Positions 35,846 to 49,744 of a stretch of 64,000 nt of DNA are shown here, piece after piece. This DNA is from Opisthorchis felineus. Taxonomy: Eukaryota > Platyhelminthes > Trematoda > Opisthorchiida > Opisthorchiidae. Below the pieces are notes generated by a model that saw nothing but the letters and a program-made list of their open reading frames with translations, was not told the DNA's origin and did no database searches. A program made the position numbers and the translations under genes. Where the stretch lies: assembly GCA_004794785.1 (NCBI GenBank), contig SJOL01005577.1, positions 215,038 to 279,037 on the forward strand, written 5' to 3'. The first letter of the stretch is position 1. Each line of letters starts with the position of its first letter.

Positions 35846-38800
35846 CCATCAGGGAAAAATACTCTAAGTTTACTTCACATAAAGAAAGGATGATAGCGAT
35901 GACAAAACGTTGGCCATATTTTGCATTTACAGCTGGTGGATGTGATCTCAAAATCAGTGCTAACGATGCCCACAATTAGTGGCAGTTCTATAGTTAGGGC
36001 TTCTGCGTCTATAATCCTGTACTAATTTCCTAAACAGCTGTTACATTAATAATTAAACTCGGAAGACACGCTAGAGTCTTTATTGTCATCGGAAATTCCT
36101 TCTTGACAGTTTTGCTCCTTAAACACTTCTTACAATATACCCAGGCGTTCATGACTGTAAAAAGGCAATAGACCAGTGCCATGATGCATATGAAGTGCTA
36201 CAGCTTGTCTACATAAGCTACGCTTCTTTTTTTCTAGAAACCAACAGCCAGCTTCGTCTTTTAAGTGTCAGCTGTGATACATGGTGGAGCATGTATGTTG
36301 CTTATTTTTGTCTGGTTTCATCATAGCAGTTCCTTATTCTTTTCAGTCCAGTTCATGAATGTCCGGAGGATCTCCAATGGCATCTTACGGGAAACGAAAC
36401 CGATTGGACCACACTGTACAAGCCAACAGCGCTTATGTCTAGTGTTGTACTGCAGCATGCGAAGCAGCCTCAACCAAAACGATTCATCCAAACAAAATAC
36501 CAGACAGACTTCTCGCCGAGTTTAATAGTTCGCTTGCACATGATCCCTATCAGGTGATGGTATGGAAACTGTCAGGAAGGTTAGAATCCTGAAGATTATC
36601 CCAGTATACCAGAAACCCAATGAGACCCTCAAACTTCACTAAACGCCGATCAGACAGCCTTTCAAAATATAGCGCGAGACAGCATTGGAGCAACGTCAGA
36701 CAGTGCCCTTAAGAATATAGCTCGAGGCCGTTGTACTTGCACTCACCCGCTTGTTTGCAATAAAGCTGCTGTACTTCTTGTCGGCGAGTGTTATTCCGGC
36801 ACTAGGCAGTGAGGCGGAGACAGCAGACAGCTATAACGAAAACGCAAAGATATTATGCTACACCGAAGACCTGTGTTGAGAGACCGTTAGGCCCCGAGCT
36901 TGTGAGGGTTGTATAGTAATCTAAAGACAGTCTTCGCATCAGTGTCAAAGCTAAACAATACCTTATAAGCAAACCACATTCTTCCAGTTACTTCTTATAG
37001 AAAAATTAGCAGAAAAATCATGACATTTCTTGCAGAGCCTTGCAGAGGCTTCGATTAAGTGTTCGCTCAAAAATAAGTTTCGGTCAAAGTGATGACTTGA
37101 TTATTCCAGTGTCATAAATAAGGTTTGTTTCCTGGACTATCCCTATGCAGTAATCTGTCAAATTCTCGTCATGAATACACAACAATGAACAGATCGTATC
37201 TTTATTTTATGAAGGAAACAAGTCGCTTATCCTTTCACACACTTGAACGCTCCCATACTGGCCACAATACACAAGTTGTACTTATCACCATAATCTCGCG
37301 GGCGATTCACAATTGTGACCGCAGTTGTGCGAACAGTAGATTACTTTCGCTAAGTTGCAAGCTTTCATCACTGAAAATGTGGTATTTGATTCAAGGCGAT
37401 GGTCATAGTGCTGTTGCCATGATAACACTTTGGTCACCATTTATCGCGCGGGGGTTTGTGTAGTGAAAATCCTGGTTTGGGTTCCGATTGAAGAACATTG
37501 GTAAGGGTTTCGTCTAACGCAGGATACAGTTTGAATAACTTGCGGAAACCGACGGACGATGAATGTCTACGGTGCTGCTCTAATGCGTAACGGCAAACGA
37601 AAACAGTGTGTACTGGTCAATCTGTAAAAAGAACAGTAATTTTATAAGCTTGAAGTTTACGTTCGTAAATATGCCAGACTCATACTCATAAAAGCCTTAA
37701 CCACCGATGCATTACAATACCGTTCACTTTTGCGGGATGCACAATTTTTGGAAATGTTTAGGAAAGTCCAGAAGTGTCGTCCTGTTATTCCACCCCACAT
37801 ATGTTGCATTCCTGTTGAACACTATGGCAAGGTGACAGTTCTTTAACCAGCTTATTTAAGTACTGGGCTTGTGCATTAGAACCCACAGAGTCAACTGTCC
37901 ATTTTTACCATAAAACCAAACAGCGAGTACCAGTGACTACCTTGTCCATTGTTAGACGTCAATCAGAACACGACTTTTGCTCTCTATTTTCTCACACCAG
38001 CATATTTAGGGGGTTCACAAATCAGCGATTTGTTTATTGGTAATCGAGTTAATGGACCTAAACTCTATTCAGTGCGATCAATTAACCGTGAATTAAATAC
38101 TTATTAGTGACAGCCTTCTGAGTTGCCAGCTAAAGCATAATCATTTGCCGACTAAACCATGTTCAGCCCGGGAGCCTACTGAAGTTATTGTATTCTTGAC
38201 TATGTCCGGACTATCTCCTCAGTTCAACCATAAGTATACGGGATACTCAAACTCCAAGCGCAGCTATGGTTGAGACATTTTACGGGAAAGTACCCGCATT
38301 AATTTGTAAAAGGGCAACGAGTCATGTGTGAATGATTTCACTTCACGATAGCTGGGAGCGTTCTATCATGCTACAACTGGTCGCCAGTCGATGCTGATTT
38401 GGTTATTCAGACTCACCGCCACAAGAAATACAGGTCTGGTTGGAGTGTATCGAAACAAAAACACCGGAAGACAAGTAACGAATTTCATTGTAATCTGTGG
38501 CGAATCAGATACTTTGCGCAGTGGTCTATTCGGCATTACGTAGTTAGACTATATCAAAATCATCGACACATCAGGTAGGAAATCATCTCTTGAACAAATG
38601 TAAAGGGAAGCGATGCTAAGGTAAATATGAAAACGGATAGTGGGATGAGGGGGAACGACCCAGCTGTGACTGTTTGTGTAACAACTCGACTGTCGACGTG
38701 CTAGGGATGGCATTATGAGACAAAAAGCCTTTTCTGGTTGGGGCAATAGTGATATTTAAAATTTACGTGACCTGCTTAATCAGCCAAACCTCAACTCAGT

Positions 38801-41800
38801 GAAGTAATCTAACAAGGCTTAGGCGAAAATTTCAATCCACCTGAGAAGGCAACTAGGTGACCCTGGTTTGTCATTCCGTTAGAGTCTTTAACTTAGTCAC
38901 CCGTTCACGTTTTCAAACCGAATGCAGTTGACGTGTTAAAAATGGAAGCAGATGAGGACATCAGTGGGAAGAACAAAACTAAGCACCCGATAGGTTCTAT
39001 CTGACCTAGGGTGTCAATAAAATCTCTAGAAGTGAGGAAAACTGGGAAGTATGAGACATTTAGTCAACAGTTTGCCTTCCTAAACTTCTTTGGTCAGTTC
39101 TGAAAAAAGCCTGAAAACCCTATAGAGAAGCTTTGTTATTTTTTGTCATTAGGGTCGATCGCAACTCACCAATCTCCATCAGGACACGTACCCTCATTAC
39201 AGTTTACAATGATGACTGGCCCTTCTAGTAATGTTTGTTCCAGTAGCTTCAACCGAAAGACTGCTGATATTTCATGAGTAAATTGGAATATGAAATTTCA
39301 TTTATGGCCTGATAGTAACAGGCTGGTCTGCCATGTCAGGTATCCAGAGTCCAAATCCCTGCACGGCAGTGCCGATGAGTTCAAGCTCTGATGAAACCAG
39401 GGCCCTGGTTTGCTGTGGATAAACTGGAAGAGTTTCACAAAGAAAGCAGGACTGTTCATACAGCAGTGATGTGAACACAAATTCCACAAATCCCGCTATA
39501 ACCCACAGCAAATAGTGGGAACCTCTGCCAAATTATGCTGAAAGCTAGAAAAGCAGTCTAAATAAGCATGTCCCTCGATAGAACAGGCCTCAAGTATGCG
39601 AACTGTGGCACAGAATTCAAACACTGCTCGAGTTACGACAGAATCTAGCTACATTATACGTACAACTGTTTAGAAACCTACTCAGGGCTCTTAAAAGATG
39701 CACTAGTGGTTATGCACTACAGAGATGAATCAGCTGTCGATCGGTATCCATTTTTTGAACATTTGGATTGAGAGGCACACACATTTAGCATCAAGTGACT
39801 TTTCGCTGACTTTCGTTCGGCCAGCTAAGAATAGCCAGCTTATGCAGCTGAACACTCACGGCTCATAAGGTGCTGGTTGTGGTTGTTCTCATTTATACGC
39901 AGGCGGCATAGTTCGTATTTCATAGAGGAAACTCTTATGTATTTATATTTTGCGGAGTAGACGAACTCAATGACGAGAAAGTAAACTGATGGGGCATTTG
40001 GAACAATTTCGAATGTATACACTACAGACACTGAGCAACAAATAGTTGCTGCGTTCTTTTAACCACTATTCACTTTACGTCAGTAATTTGTCATCTAGTG
40101 ATCCTCACAATAATCGGCTGCTCAACAAACCGTACATACTGTTCACCAAAAAATGAACATAGGCTGCCGACCTTTGACGTACAATAAGTTCGTGACACGG
40201 GATATGTCGACGACTGTGTGTTTTCTGTGAACCAGTGCTCGTGGAAGACAACCGAGAACTATCAAGCCTTACAAAGACGACGTTCGAGACTATACAAAGT
40301 CAAGTACACATGGATTTAAATAACAACGGAATTCCCAACCGCTTTCGGGACATGCTACTTCGGTTAAACCTTTGCAACTTTCTTCTGTCTGAAATTTGGT
40401 GCTTGTGTTTTCATGACCTTACAAAATCCAGTTTTACGCATGCACTCTAAGTTTCGTCCCGATCGGTTGGACTGCTTGTGTTGTGTGAAACGGCTTCATC
40501 GTCGCAACACGCGATTCTCGACAGGAACCTGGGAGACAGGAAGCCACCAAGCCAACCAAAAGACGACTAGCTGGTTTGCGAAAGCCTGAATTCAGCCGAT
40601 TCAGCACGATCCGGCTCTCGCATGACCACCTTCGTCTTACGATCGTTCTGCGGAGGCGAGCCTATTGATAGGCCAATAAAGGTGGTTGGCTTACCCGCCA
40701 CGCTGGCAGGTGAGTAATCGTTAACGGGTATTTGCGTGTGCACACGGCTTAGTGAGAGGTTGTCTCCCGGACCGGCAGCCTGGATACCCCAACGCCACCA
40801 ATTCTTCAGCGGATCAACGTGTGCTGGCCTGTCAGGGGCAGGTGAGGGGCTCTAATTGACAAAACAACTGTCTTGGTGAGCGTACTTGAGTGATGGAAAT
40901 CCAGAACAAACTAGTGTTCGGATACCTGAGAGCGTTTTCCAATCGGTCCCGGGTTAACAAAACATGATACTGGGATACACAATGCGTTGGACCTACTGAA
41001 GCAACTCATCGATGAAAATATTTTTCGCAGTGTTGCAGTGTAATAGAAGGTGCCTTGCAACTGCCAGAAAATGAATTAATAGGCTGTGAAATAAAAATTG
41101 GGCATAGGGCGAGTGTCACTCTGTTCGTTTTGTGGACTCACGATTTTGGTGCACCAGTGTCCCGGAGAGATCGATTTTCCTGATAATGTTTTCGCTTCGA
41201 TGATACAAATACACGTTTAGTTCGCAGCTAATTTGTACGCGTTGTCCCTAGTTTTGCACCTTTTGAATTTTTCGCAGCTAATTGCCCAGGTGCGTGTTTA
41301 ACTGAATTCCATTTGACCAGTGACGAACATGTCGCTAAAGTCGTGCTGTCAATGCAGCGCCCTTATACCCTATAAACCGGGTAAATTTGTTTTGAAATTC
41401 CACAGTAATTTCCTCATGTTTGCTATGTCAACAGTCATTCGCATCTCTGTAACACTTGATCACAAGCATGCCGGTTTTATCGGAGTGATCAACTGGGCCA
41501 CCTCCGCAATCCATCATACAGTTCAGTTACTTGCTTTGGTATAATATCAGGTCCGGTTAGGCATTCTTGGCCTGGTAGAGGCGATGGGCCTTTGAAGCTC
41601 ATTCATGTGCAATTTGCACATATTCTATTGTGATAAGCTTGAGCAAATCAGAAAGTTCACCTGGAATATGGCCGAGTTAGAGTTGTTTTCGTTCATAACA
41701 ATGGTACTGGGAGCCAAAAGTTTGGATGTAGTTTACTTTGCGCAGCATATGCTATGTGTCTTGCTACGATATGACCTCAAATGAGAAAGCCCAGCTAGGT

Positions 41801-44800
41801 GGCGCGACGCAAAATTGTGGCAACCTTAGAGTGAAGCTTATAGCGGACATGTTTTTATGTGTTCAAGACTCCCAGTAAAAGTGTACGCAAGCCACAGTAA
41901 CCACCAGCCAGAGTCCGTGGTCAGTAGAAAATAGGTACCAGACAGATAGCAGACAAATAACCTACGAAGCTGAATCGAGGTCATTACGTGGAACAATGAC
42001 TGGCATCTTGGCATCCTGTATGGTTGACTAGCCGCAAAAAACGGCTGATTTATCAACTGGTCCTCCCAAACCAGTGTTGGCTACATCCATTTCGATAGCA
42101 GCAAGAACATCATGTATACCCATATTTTGAATGCGTCTGAAATATGTATTCATGTTCAGGATTTTTGAATTGGTTTTCCATTTGCTCACCTCAGGGCGAA
42201 AAATTTGAAGGTATCACTCTCGCGTGCTTGGTTTTCCGTGAAACCTTCACTGGTAATTCTGTTTCCTATATCTCTCGCTTTGCAGGTTGAGCTTCTCTAA
42301 GCATACAGTGTGAAAGGTAATAACTGAAGTGCATGTTAGCATTCCACTTCAGTTGACTACGGAGTCATTGAATGAAATTTTGGGGACAACGGCGCTACAG
42401 AACGAACGTTTCCCCCAGAGTACACCCTTCAGATATGCGTGGCACGGTGGTTGCAAAAAACACAACGAAACTTTCAAAGCCCTTCGGAATACAAATTATT
42501 GCGAAATTTCTGTACACAGTATTTGAATACTCAGTAGAACACTGGTTGTGATATACACAACCAGGTTATCCATCCACGGGCACATCCACTTATTACGTGT
42601 CAGTCCTTCCATCGAAGTGTGCTTCGCACTCTCCCTAGAAGTTATTTTCTCTGGAAAAGGGGAAAAATATGTTGTGAACCCAACGGTGCCTTCGATAGGT
42701 GATACCCAATTAGATATTTCATGGTTTTACTGGTCTTCTAACGAAGTACACCGTCTAGACCATACATTAAATTTGGAGTGTCATATTTCCGGATGTACTG
42801 CGTGGTATTTCCTCACCGTTCCTAACTCGAAAGTCGTTCCTCTGTCATTTGGAAGCAGATCACTGTCAGTCTAATGAGGCATGCCAAGTATGCTACGATC
42901 AACCAACAGGACCGGTACAAGAGAGAGTATGAAACCGCTAGAGTGTCGCGCTGCAACACGTTATACGCTTTACTGCGTATGGATGCTGACGTAAGCCACC
43001 GGTTGTTTTAACTGCATTGTGAATCATAATAAATTCATTAGCGTTTCGATCAAGGGGTGGACCGTATACTCTCACCCATGCAGGCAAACACATTTCGCAT
43101 TGTGGCTTAGTCAGGGTGTATTCAATCTCCCTTCAAATACCATTCATGCCATTCAAATTGACGCTTATGCCGGGGATTCGCCTTGGCTGACGCAGCCAAC
43201 AGTGAGATAATTTCACTCAAGCGTGTTTAATTCATTGATTTAGCCTATAAACAACAACGGAAGACGTAGAATTTCTCGACAATCTATGACACAGTTGGTC
43301 TCCGTGATCATGGAAAGAGTTCACTAACAAGGGAGTTGTAGATTACTTAACCTGCAACAAAATCTGAAGTTGTCAATTTCTACAAATCAGTCCGGAAACC
43401 TGAATGGTCACGCTTCAATTTGGATACTTTAGATTAAGCTGTGATAAGCTGGTGGCGGTTGTTTGAGTCATCAACATTCATTCAGGATAAATGCTCTATA
43501 GTATCAAAGAGCATGGGAGTTTCTCCACCCAACTTGTTCGTCACTCAGCTGGAGAATACCTAATGTTTCCTTTAAGCCAGAACGCTGACTTAAAAACCCT
43601 GGGAGCGCTCTGCCAAATATTTCAGTAGAGCTTGCTGAATGCATTTCTCCCGATTTTTCATCTCAATATCCCGATACTGGGGAGTTCACTTTTTGTTGTC
43701 ACGCAAAATCTTGAACTCTAAAATTATGACAAGCGTAAAAGAGGTAAATAAAATGCATTAGAAAATGGTAAATGATATCAAGAGTGATAGTACTGGCAAC
43801 ATATCGAAATATTGGTAGCTTGGGTGCGTTAATTGGTCGTTGATCAGGTGACTGTTGATCTGTTTGCCAGACTTGGCAATTTGCCTGCAAACGTTTTGTC
43901 ACTATTCGTGAGGATATCGTCAGTGCGAAGTTGGGTGTACCACCTGACAATTTTGCCGCACAGTAACAGAAATCGGCAGATTTTTTTATTTCAACCACTG
44001 TCAATTTAACAGGTCCGCCTGTTTTTTCGAGGACGTTTAGTATATACGGTAAGTTATCCATCCTGCTGTCAGTGTCCTTTTACGAGAAAAATTGATCATT
44101 CGCTTTTATGCGTATATCCAAGTGCTGCCAGGTTTAGTGTTACCGTCAATTCTCACTGGATAGGATAATTTACTGATACATCTCATCAGTTCACACCTGT
44201 TACCTCATCAGGTGTTCTGTTAGGTGAGGTTATTGGATTCAGTGTCCTCCAGTCCTGTTCCTAATTGGACTTGGGACATAATAGCATAATAAGTTTGAAA
44301 CGGTGAAACGCTCATGATTCAAACAATGAGTAGATGATTGTTGTTCGGCGAAAGTGAAGAAACCCTAGATAACCGTTTAGCTTATGTCGAAGCTAGTTAT
44401 AGAGGTTCTGAGGATAGACAACCGGAATACAACACTGAAAACTGCCTCAATGCATTGCTATCCTAGAGACTTTCATGACTTTCTACGTTGATTTCCCACT
44501 TTTTTACTTTTACGCCCATTCCTTCACTATATATTTCTGTAAATTTCGTATTTAGCATAGTTTGGTTCTAGCATTTTATGACGATAGTAACAACTAGTTG
44601 TGAAGTTACGGTAAGAACATTGGTGGGCCTATAGTTTCGTGCGATTAGCAGCAACTATTCGGTTCAGAGTGCTAAATAAGGACTATGAATGTCAGACAGG
44701 CTGTGAGCCGTCAGCTCTAGCTTTGGTTTAGCTCTCACTGCATGATAAAGGTTTGCAAAAATACTCCAGCTATCTTAGTCGTTGCTCAAAACGCTAAAAC

Positions 44801-47800
44801 GGAAGCGGAGTTAACAGTGAAAAATGAAAGGCCGCAATCTATCGCACAGGAGTGGTTATTTTTATCATGAACGCTGTTTGATTGTTCATTTACTCAAGAT
44901 ATTGATAGTTACAGTTTAAATCTGACCAACCTCAGACACATTGTCGAACGAGTCAAGTGACGAGAATTCAGCCTACTGCATGACCCAGACAGCCCCCCAT
45001 CGCCTTTTCTCATTGGCATGAACCAGAATTCTAGTCACGAACTATTGCGTTTTCGTTTGGACTGATGTAATGTGTCGTTTTCAGCATATTTGTAAGAGTC
45101 CGAGGACGATATAGCGAAAATGATACCCTCGTTAATATGACATCAGTGTGCTAATTCCGTCACAACAGAAATGATATTCAAGGCCACAGAGTTATACAGT
45201 CCACCATTCACGGTCAAACGATTGGCATTGTTGAAGTGAGCAGAAAACGACGTACTCTATGAGAACACTTGTGACACCATTCCCGTCAAACAACCCCACG
45301 ACCGGACCAAAGCTTTTCACATTCACCGCAAACCCTATTATGTACGCCCGTAGTATTCCACACCCCATAGAAACTCAATAGCTTTGCTTTTTTCCCTGTT
45401 TTTCTTCCGACCGAATTCATTCTCAACGGTTTCCGTTGTGTGCATGGGGTGGAAGGAGGTGAGTTTGAAATTGTAACCTCTATCCAGCACGATCCGGCCC
45501 CAGGCGTGGGACGTTGCAGTGAAACCCGGAATTCCGTGCGAACACGTTTCAATATACGGTCTGGTAGTCTGCGCTATACCTAAACCTCACACGCTCTTTC
45601 TGCCAATTGCCCACAGTCCGTCCCTCCTTCTCCCTAACTGCAACCATTAGGAGAAATTTGACAGCTAGCTACTTGACGAAGCGTTATGAGAGACGACAAA
45701 CTCCTCTGGCACTGTCCCTGCTACTTCTGCCACTGTTCACATCCTGAATCGAATGACAGCTTTTCGTGAGTAGTTGTCGGCTAAATAATCCGAATTGATT
45801 GACAGGTGCACTCAGGGCGAATGATAAACCACGGCGATGAAGTGGGAAGTTAGCGCCCCTGTTTCGACTGTTTTGTGCGTCTGCTACAAGTGGATGCGAC
45901 CGATATCTGCCTTTAAACGGTTGAGTGAATTGATCCAATGGTGACTGTTTGAAAGCGTGTACGCGCACGCTGTCTTATCTATCCCGTAGGCTAAAGGGGA
46001 CGACTGTCGTCTATCCGGGTGTCCACAGAAAACCCGGTGGCAAGTATGGAACACAAGCAGAATTTACGCGGTTCACATAGGCCGTCAATGAAGACACTCC
46101 GACTAGACTGAAGCTAGCTGAGCCCGAACCAACAGCATATAAGAGATTGATGCTGCGGATCGCAATTCAACCTTTTTTCCCCGTTTTGTTTTTAAACACC
46201 CCAGTGATCAATCCCCAGTCTACAGCTTAACCCCATTTCGGCATATTTAGGAATCTAACTTTACTTTAGGGTTGTAAAATACTCATTAAAATGAAGCGTC
46301 TTTCGTAATATCGGTTTGAAGGTCAGAGGATTTGCAATTTACACTTAAATTCACCATCATAAAAATTAACGATCGAATTTCGGGCTACCCTAACTCAAGG
46401 GGAGGGTGTACATTCTTGTCGTCCTCTTTATTATACTTATTGCAGAATCAGACGGTTCCTTCCAACAATTCTGTTGTGGCTCGTTGGGAGGATTGGTTCC
46501 CAAGGAAACCCAGGGGAGAAACATTCTGAGAATCTACAAGATAAATAACCCCAAAATCTGACGTTTCCAACCACTGTAATGCACTTGGAGGTGTTCTAAG
46601 GTTGTCGGTATATTCACTTTTATTTAGGTAGCTAATGTAAAACGCATACAGTCCTCAAAATGCAGAAGACGCCTCACGATTGTCTCGCTCTGAAGAAAGA
46701 CCCTTTAGAAAATGGTCATCTCTTAGAATAGATTACCCTTGTTTGATCTTTTGGGATTTTTTTTACCGGTTGGTGCAGTCTTAACCGTTTATAAATCGAG
46801 ACTTGCTTTAGTGCGGTCGACTTTCGTTTCCTGTTAGTTCTTTGTGTTCAGTGGGTAATTGCAACTCCTTGTGATTCGGCTATGTGCATTTTGCAATGGC
46901 TTTAAGACCAGGTTGTTTGAAAAGAATAGACGAGCACCATAAGGACGTGTTGCAAATTTGCATTTCCACGGTAATGGCGTAAAGGTCATTCGTTGGTTGG
47001 GGAATCCGACGAACAGAAGATGTGGGGGAGAAGAAATAATGCATTCTGTAGAAGGAAGTGAGTTCACGCATAATCTTCAGTATATGGCCACCAAGTTTGC
47101 AAGGCTCGGAGAGTTTTGGCCACCCTTGGCAATCGGCTCAATAGAGGTTGGGTATCGTCAGTCGTCCACCGTGGTGTAGATTGGTTCTTTGGAGCCACGC
47201 TTAAGCCCCGCTTAAATCAGGGATTTCAAGCCTGGAGTGTGCGTTCGACATTCAGCCTTATGCATCTACCCGCAAGTGTTTTGTGTACGGTTCATTCTGC
47301 TAGCCTAAAATATTTGTTAACCATGTCGACGGTCTTTCGGCAATGGGTTACCAAGGTCATTTTGGCAAAGGATCCGAAGACTCTTGTTGCGGCTGGAAGT
47401 GTCTAGCATGTGTGCATTTGTCTAGTGTGTGTAGTATGCGTAGGCCCATCGTTAAGAGCAGCGGGGTGAAGCATGCGGCAATGTCCCATTTGTGTGGAAA
47501 ATGGTTATCTACCGACTACTTCTCAGCTGCTCTCAAGTCGAACTCTGTTGGTGAAGCGGTCTTTGGACGGGGGGTATATCAGTTTTCAGAGCTTTTCTTA
47601 GTCAGGAAGGAGTTGGGAGGGAAAAGTCAGGGTTGCAAGCAGGAATAAAAAAGTAGGAGTCAAATCAGCAAGCCATTCAATACTCTACAGGCTGGTGGTA
47701 ATTAATCTAACGGGGCTCTGTTCACACAAACAGAGGTCGTGCTTTTCACCTAGGTGACAAAAACCCCATTGTACTAACTGGCCTCTTATCCCATAAGCAA

Positions 47801-49111
47801 CTAGTTTCTTCAGTTGAAAGTTTTGCTTCATCCAGTTAAAGAGACGTTTGAGATGTTTAGGTAAGTGCTATTGTACTCGACTCCCATACAGAATTCTTTC
47901 TTGCGGTTGTCTTCGGTTAACAAGAAGGTTTTACAGACGGAATCAGTGCTATTCAGAGGAAGGCAGGTACTTCCTGGGTTGTTCGGCAATGAGCGATTAC
48001 GTCATCAAGGATTTACAGACCACTGTCCACATGTGGAAGGTTTTTGAGATTTAATTATGTCGTCATCTGGGACTGTGTTAACTGTTTGCATCCTACCATT
48101 GTGAAAGTGAGTTATGTTGGGCAAGCTAAGTTGGGACAGCAGTTCTGTCTTGGGGCACAAGGTTGCAGCGGTTAATCATTAGCAGTTCGGCTAGATTTGT
48201 TTTGGGCGAACATCTAGTGCCGGTTCATGTGGTAGACGAAGGAATTCCCTGTTTGACGTCCCCTAAGTGATCGAAATACTTACATAATCTAGTGAGTGCT
48301 TGCTGCTTGGCGAATAGCACGTGAGGCTTAGCAGCCCCTCTTGTCTGTTTATAACGGTAAAGGGTCACGTATATACCATATAAATTCCCCTTGTAACATC
48401 TCTCTGCATAGGCCTATTTGTTCTTCCACTTGCTGACACGCCCCTCCCCTCCAGTTCACTCTTTTTATGGGGGATGCGTATGCCATTTACTTGCGCCTAT
48501 CGAACGATACGTATGCAACCAGGACTGTTAGTTTTTACAGGAAGCCCCAACTGTTGTGCTGTGCTAAGCCTGTAAGGCACCTATGTTTGTTACGGTACAA
48601 ACATGAAAGCCTGAGCGGTCCATCCTGCATGCTTAGGCCACTACGGCACAACAGGACCTGGTATGCAGGGTTTTTGTCATTCGTTTTTTATTTGGGACAA
48701 AAAAGGTTGGGTGAAGATTGCCTATACGTACTTACAGAGAGAGTAGTCCCCCGAAAAAATACCCTTCACAGAGAATCACCTAACTGGTATTACTTGGGAG
48801 CCGTTCTCTCTTATGAAAGCATCTTCCACCAACCGTATCGGTTGAGTTTCGATAATAATGCGATGATACATTGAAACTAGTGCGTAAATACGGTGATGCT
48901 CTTCATAACGCCTGAAAGTGTCCAAGTGTAAAAAGGAGCTTTGTCTTTCACATATACCGTTGCCGTGGTGAAAACTGGTTAAGCCTTTTCATATATGTAA
49001 CATCGAACTCCTGAAGTATAAGTCAAAAGTGCAAATAATGCTGCTATTACTGTGCTTTGAAGAAATCTGTAACTTTTATCTGTTTAAAACAGCTCTTTCT
49101 TGTATATTCGT
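35846..49111. other. 13-kb intergenic desert
   Basis: No gene recognised. It contains a copy of the 11.5-kb dispersed repeat (43800-43900) and a GC-richer block of unknown nature at about 40500-40860. Open frames of up to about 120-135 codons (42548-42874, 43699-44061 minus, 47343-47648, 48467-48874) show no domain I know. Intronic sequence of a gene with exons outside is possible. Confidence 0.45.
43800..43900 (+). repeat. Dispersed repeat, copy of the 11.5-kb element
   Basis: Shares GTTGATCAGGTGACTGTTG, ATCTGTTTGCC, CTTGGCAATTTGCCTGCAA and GAAATATTGGTAG with the arms at 11453-11690. It is a single arm, with no inverted partner nearby. Confidence 0.55.
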
Positions 49112-49270
49112 AATGCACTACTCATAAGGTTGCTGAAAATTCTTCGACAGCCCACGACCGGTTTCGTCCTTCTTCCAGTTGCCTGGAAACATCACAAACG
49201 AGAGATTCAGCTGGGTTCCAGGTGAGTCTCTCACAAAACCACATTTGTTTGCAGATGAGTGTATTTCTCC
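49112..49270 (-). repeat. Hammerhead-type repeat, stem II region partly deleted
   Basis: Read on the minus strand: head with AATACACTCATCTGC, GTGGTTTTG and AATCTCTCGTTTGTGATG, then a deletion, then GAAGAAGGACGAAACCGGTC, GTGGGCTGTCGAAG and TTTTCAGCAACC. The 3' half of the ribozyme-like motif (CGAAAC-CG-GTC, GTGGG) is kept, but CTGATGAG is lost. Confidence 0.7.
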
Positions 49271-49364
49271 AAGCTCTTTCTTGACTTCTGTCAACTGATA
49301 ATGAAGTTTCACCACGATTGAGATCAGCTTTTGGAATTCTTTAAGAGTAATTGTTCTGAAATTT

Positions 49365-49718
49365 TCATACAGCCCCATGAACCGCACCAAAAATAGGCAC
49401 ATCATTTTCAAGCTCCACAAATTCAGGACCCTGATAGTCGCTTTCATAATCCATATCTTGAATATTTGACCATTCCTTACCGCAACGAACATCATTTTTG
49501 AAAAAGGTAACTTGGTAAGAATCACTTGCCGAAGCTGGCGAATTGCTCCATAAAATCACTTCCAAGGAGGCTGAAGTCAGAGCATGGTACGTCCACGACA
49601 GCTCTTCACTCCACATAGAGTAAAACATACCTGGATAGCTTGGATACTGATGTTCCGCCAACTGATCTCCAACCATGTAGTTGCGTCCAGAATATGTACC
49701 TAGTAAGTTTATTAACAT
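49365..49718 (-). other. Unrecognised minus-strand open frame
   Basis: 117 codons, rich in Tyr, Ser and acidic residues (YMVGDQLAEHQYPSYPG, EWSNIQDMDYESDYQGPEF). A possible acceptor (TTACTAG, read on minus) lies near its start and a possible donor (GTATGT) follows SYPG. No domain recognised. It lies just beyond the end of the transposase remnant. It may be an exon or chance. Confidence 0.2.
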
Positions 49719-49744
49719 GCTTAGTCGCCTAACCTGTCTGAAAG

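Noticed and set aside
46832..48874. Cluster of open frames at 46.8-48.9 kb as a gene
   Set aside because: Several frames of 60-135 codons on both strands, with no shared frame, splice structure or recognised motif.
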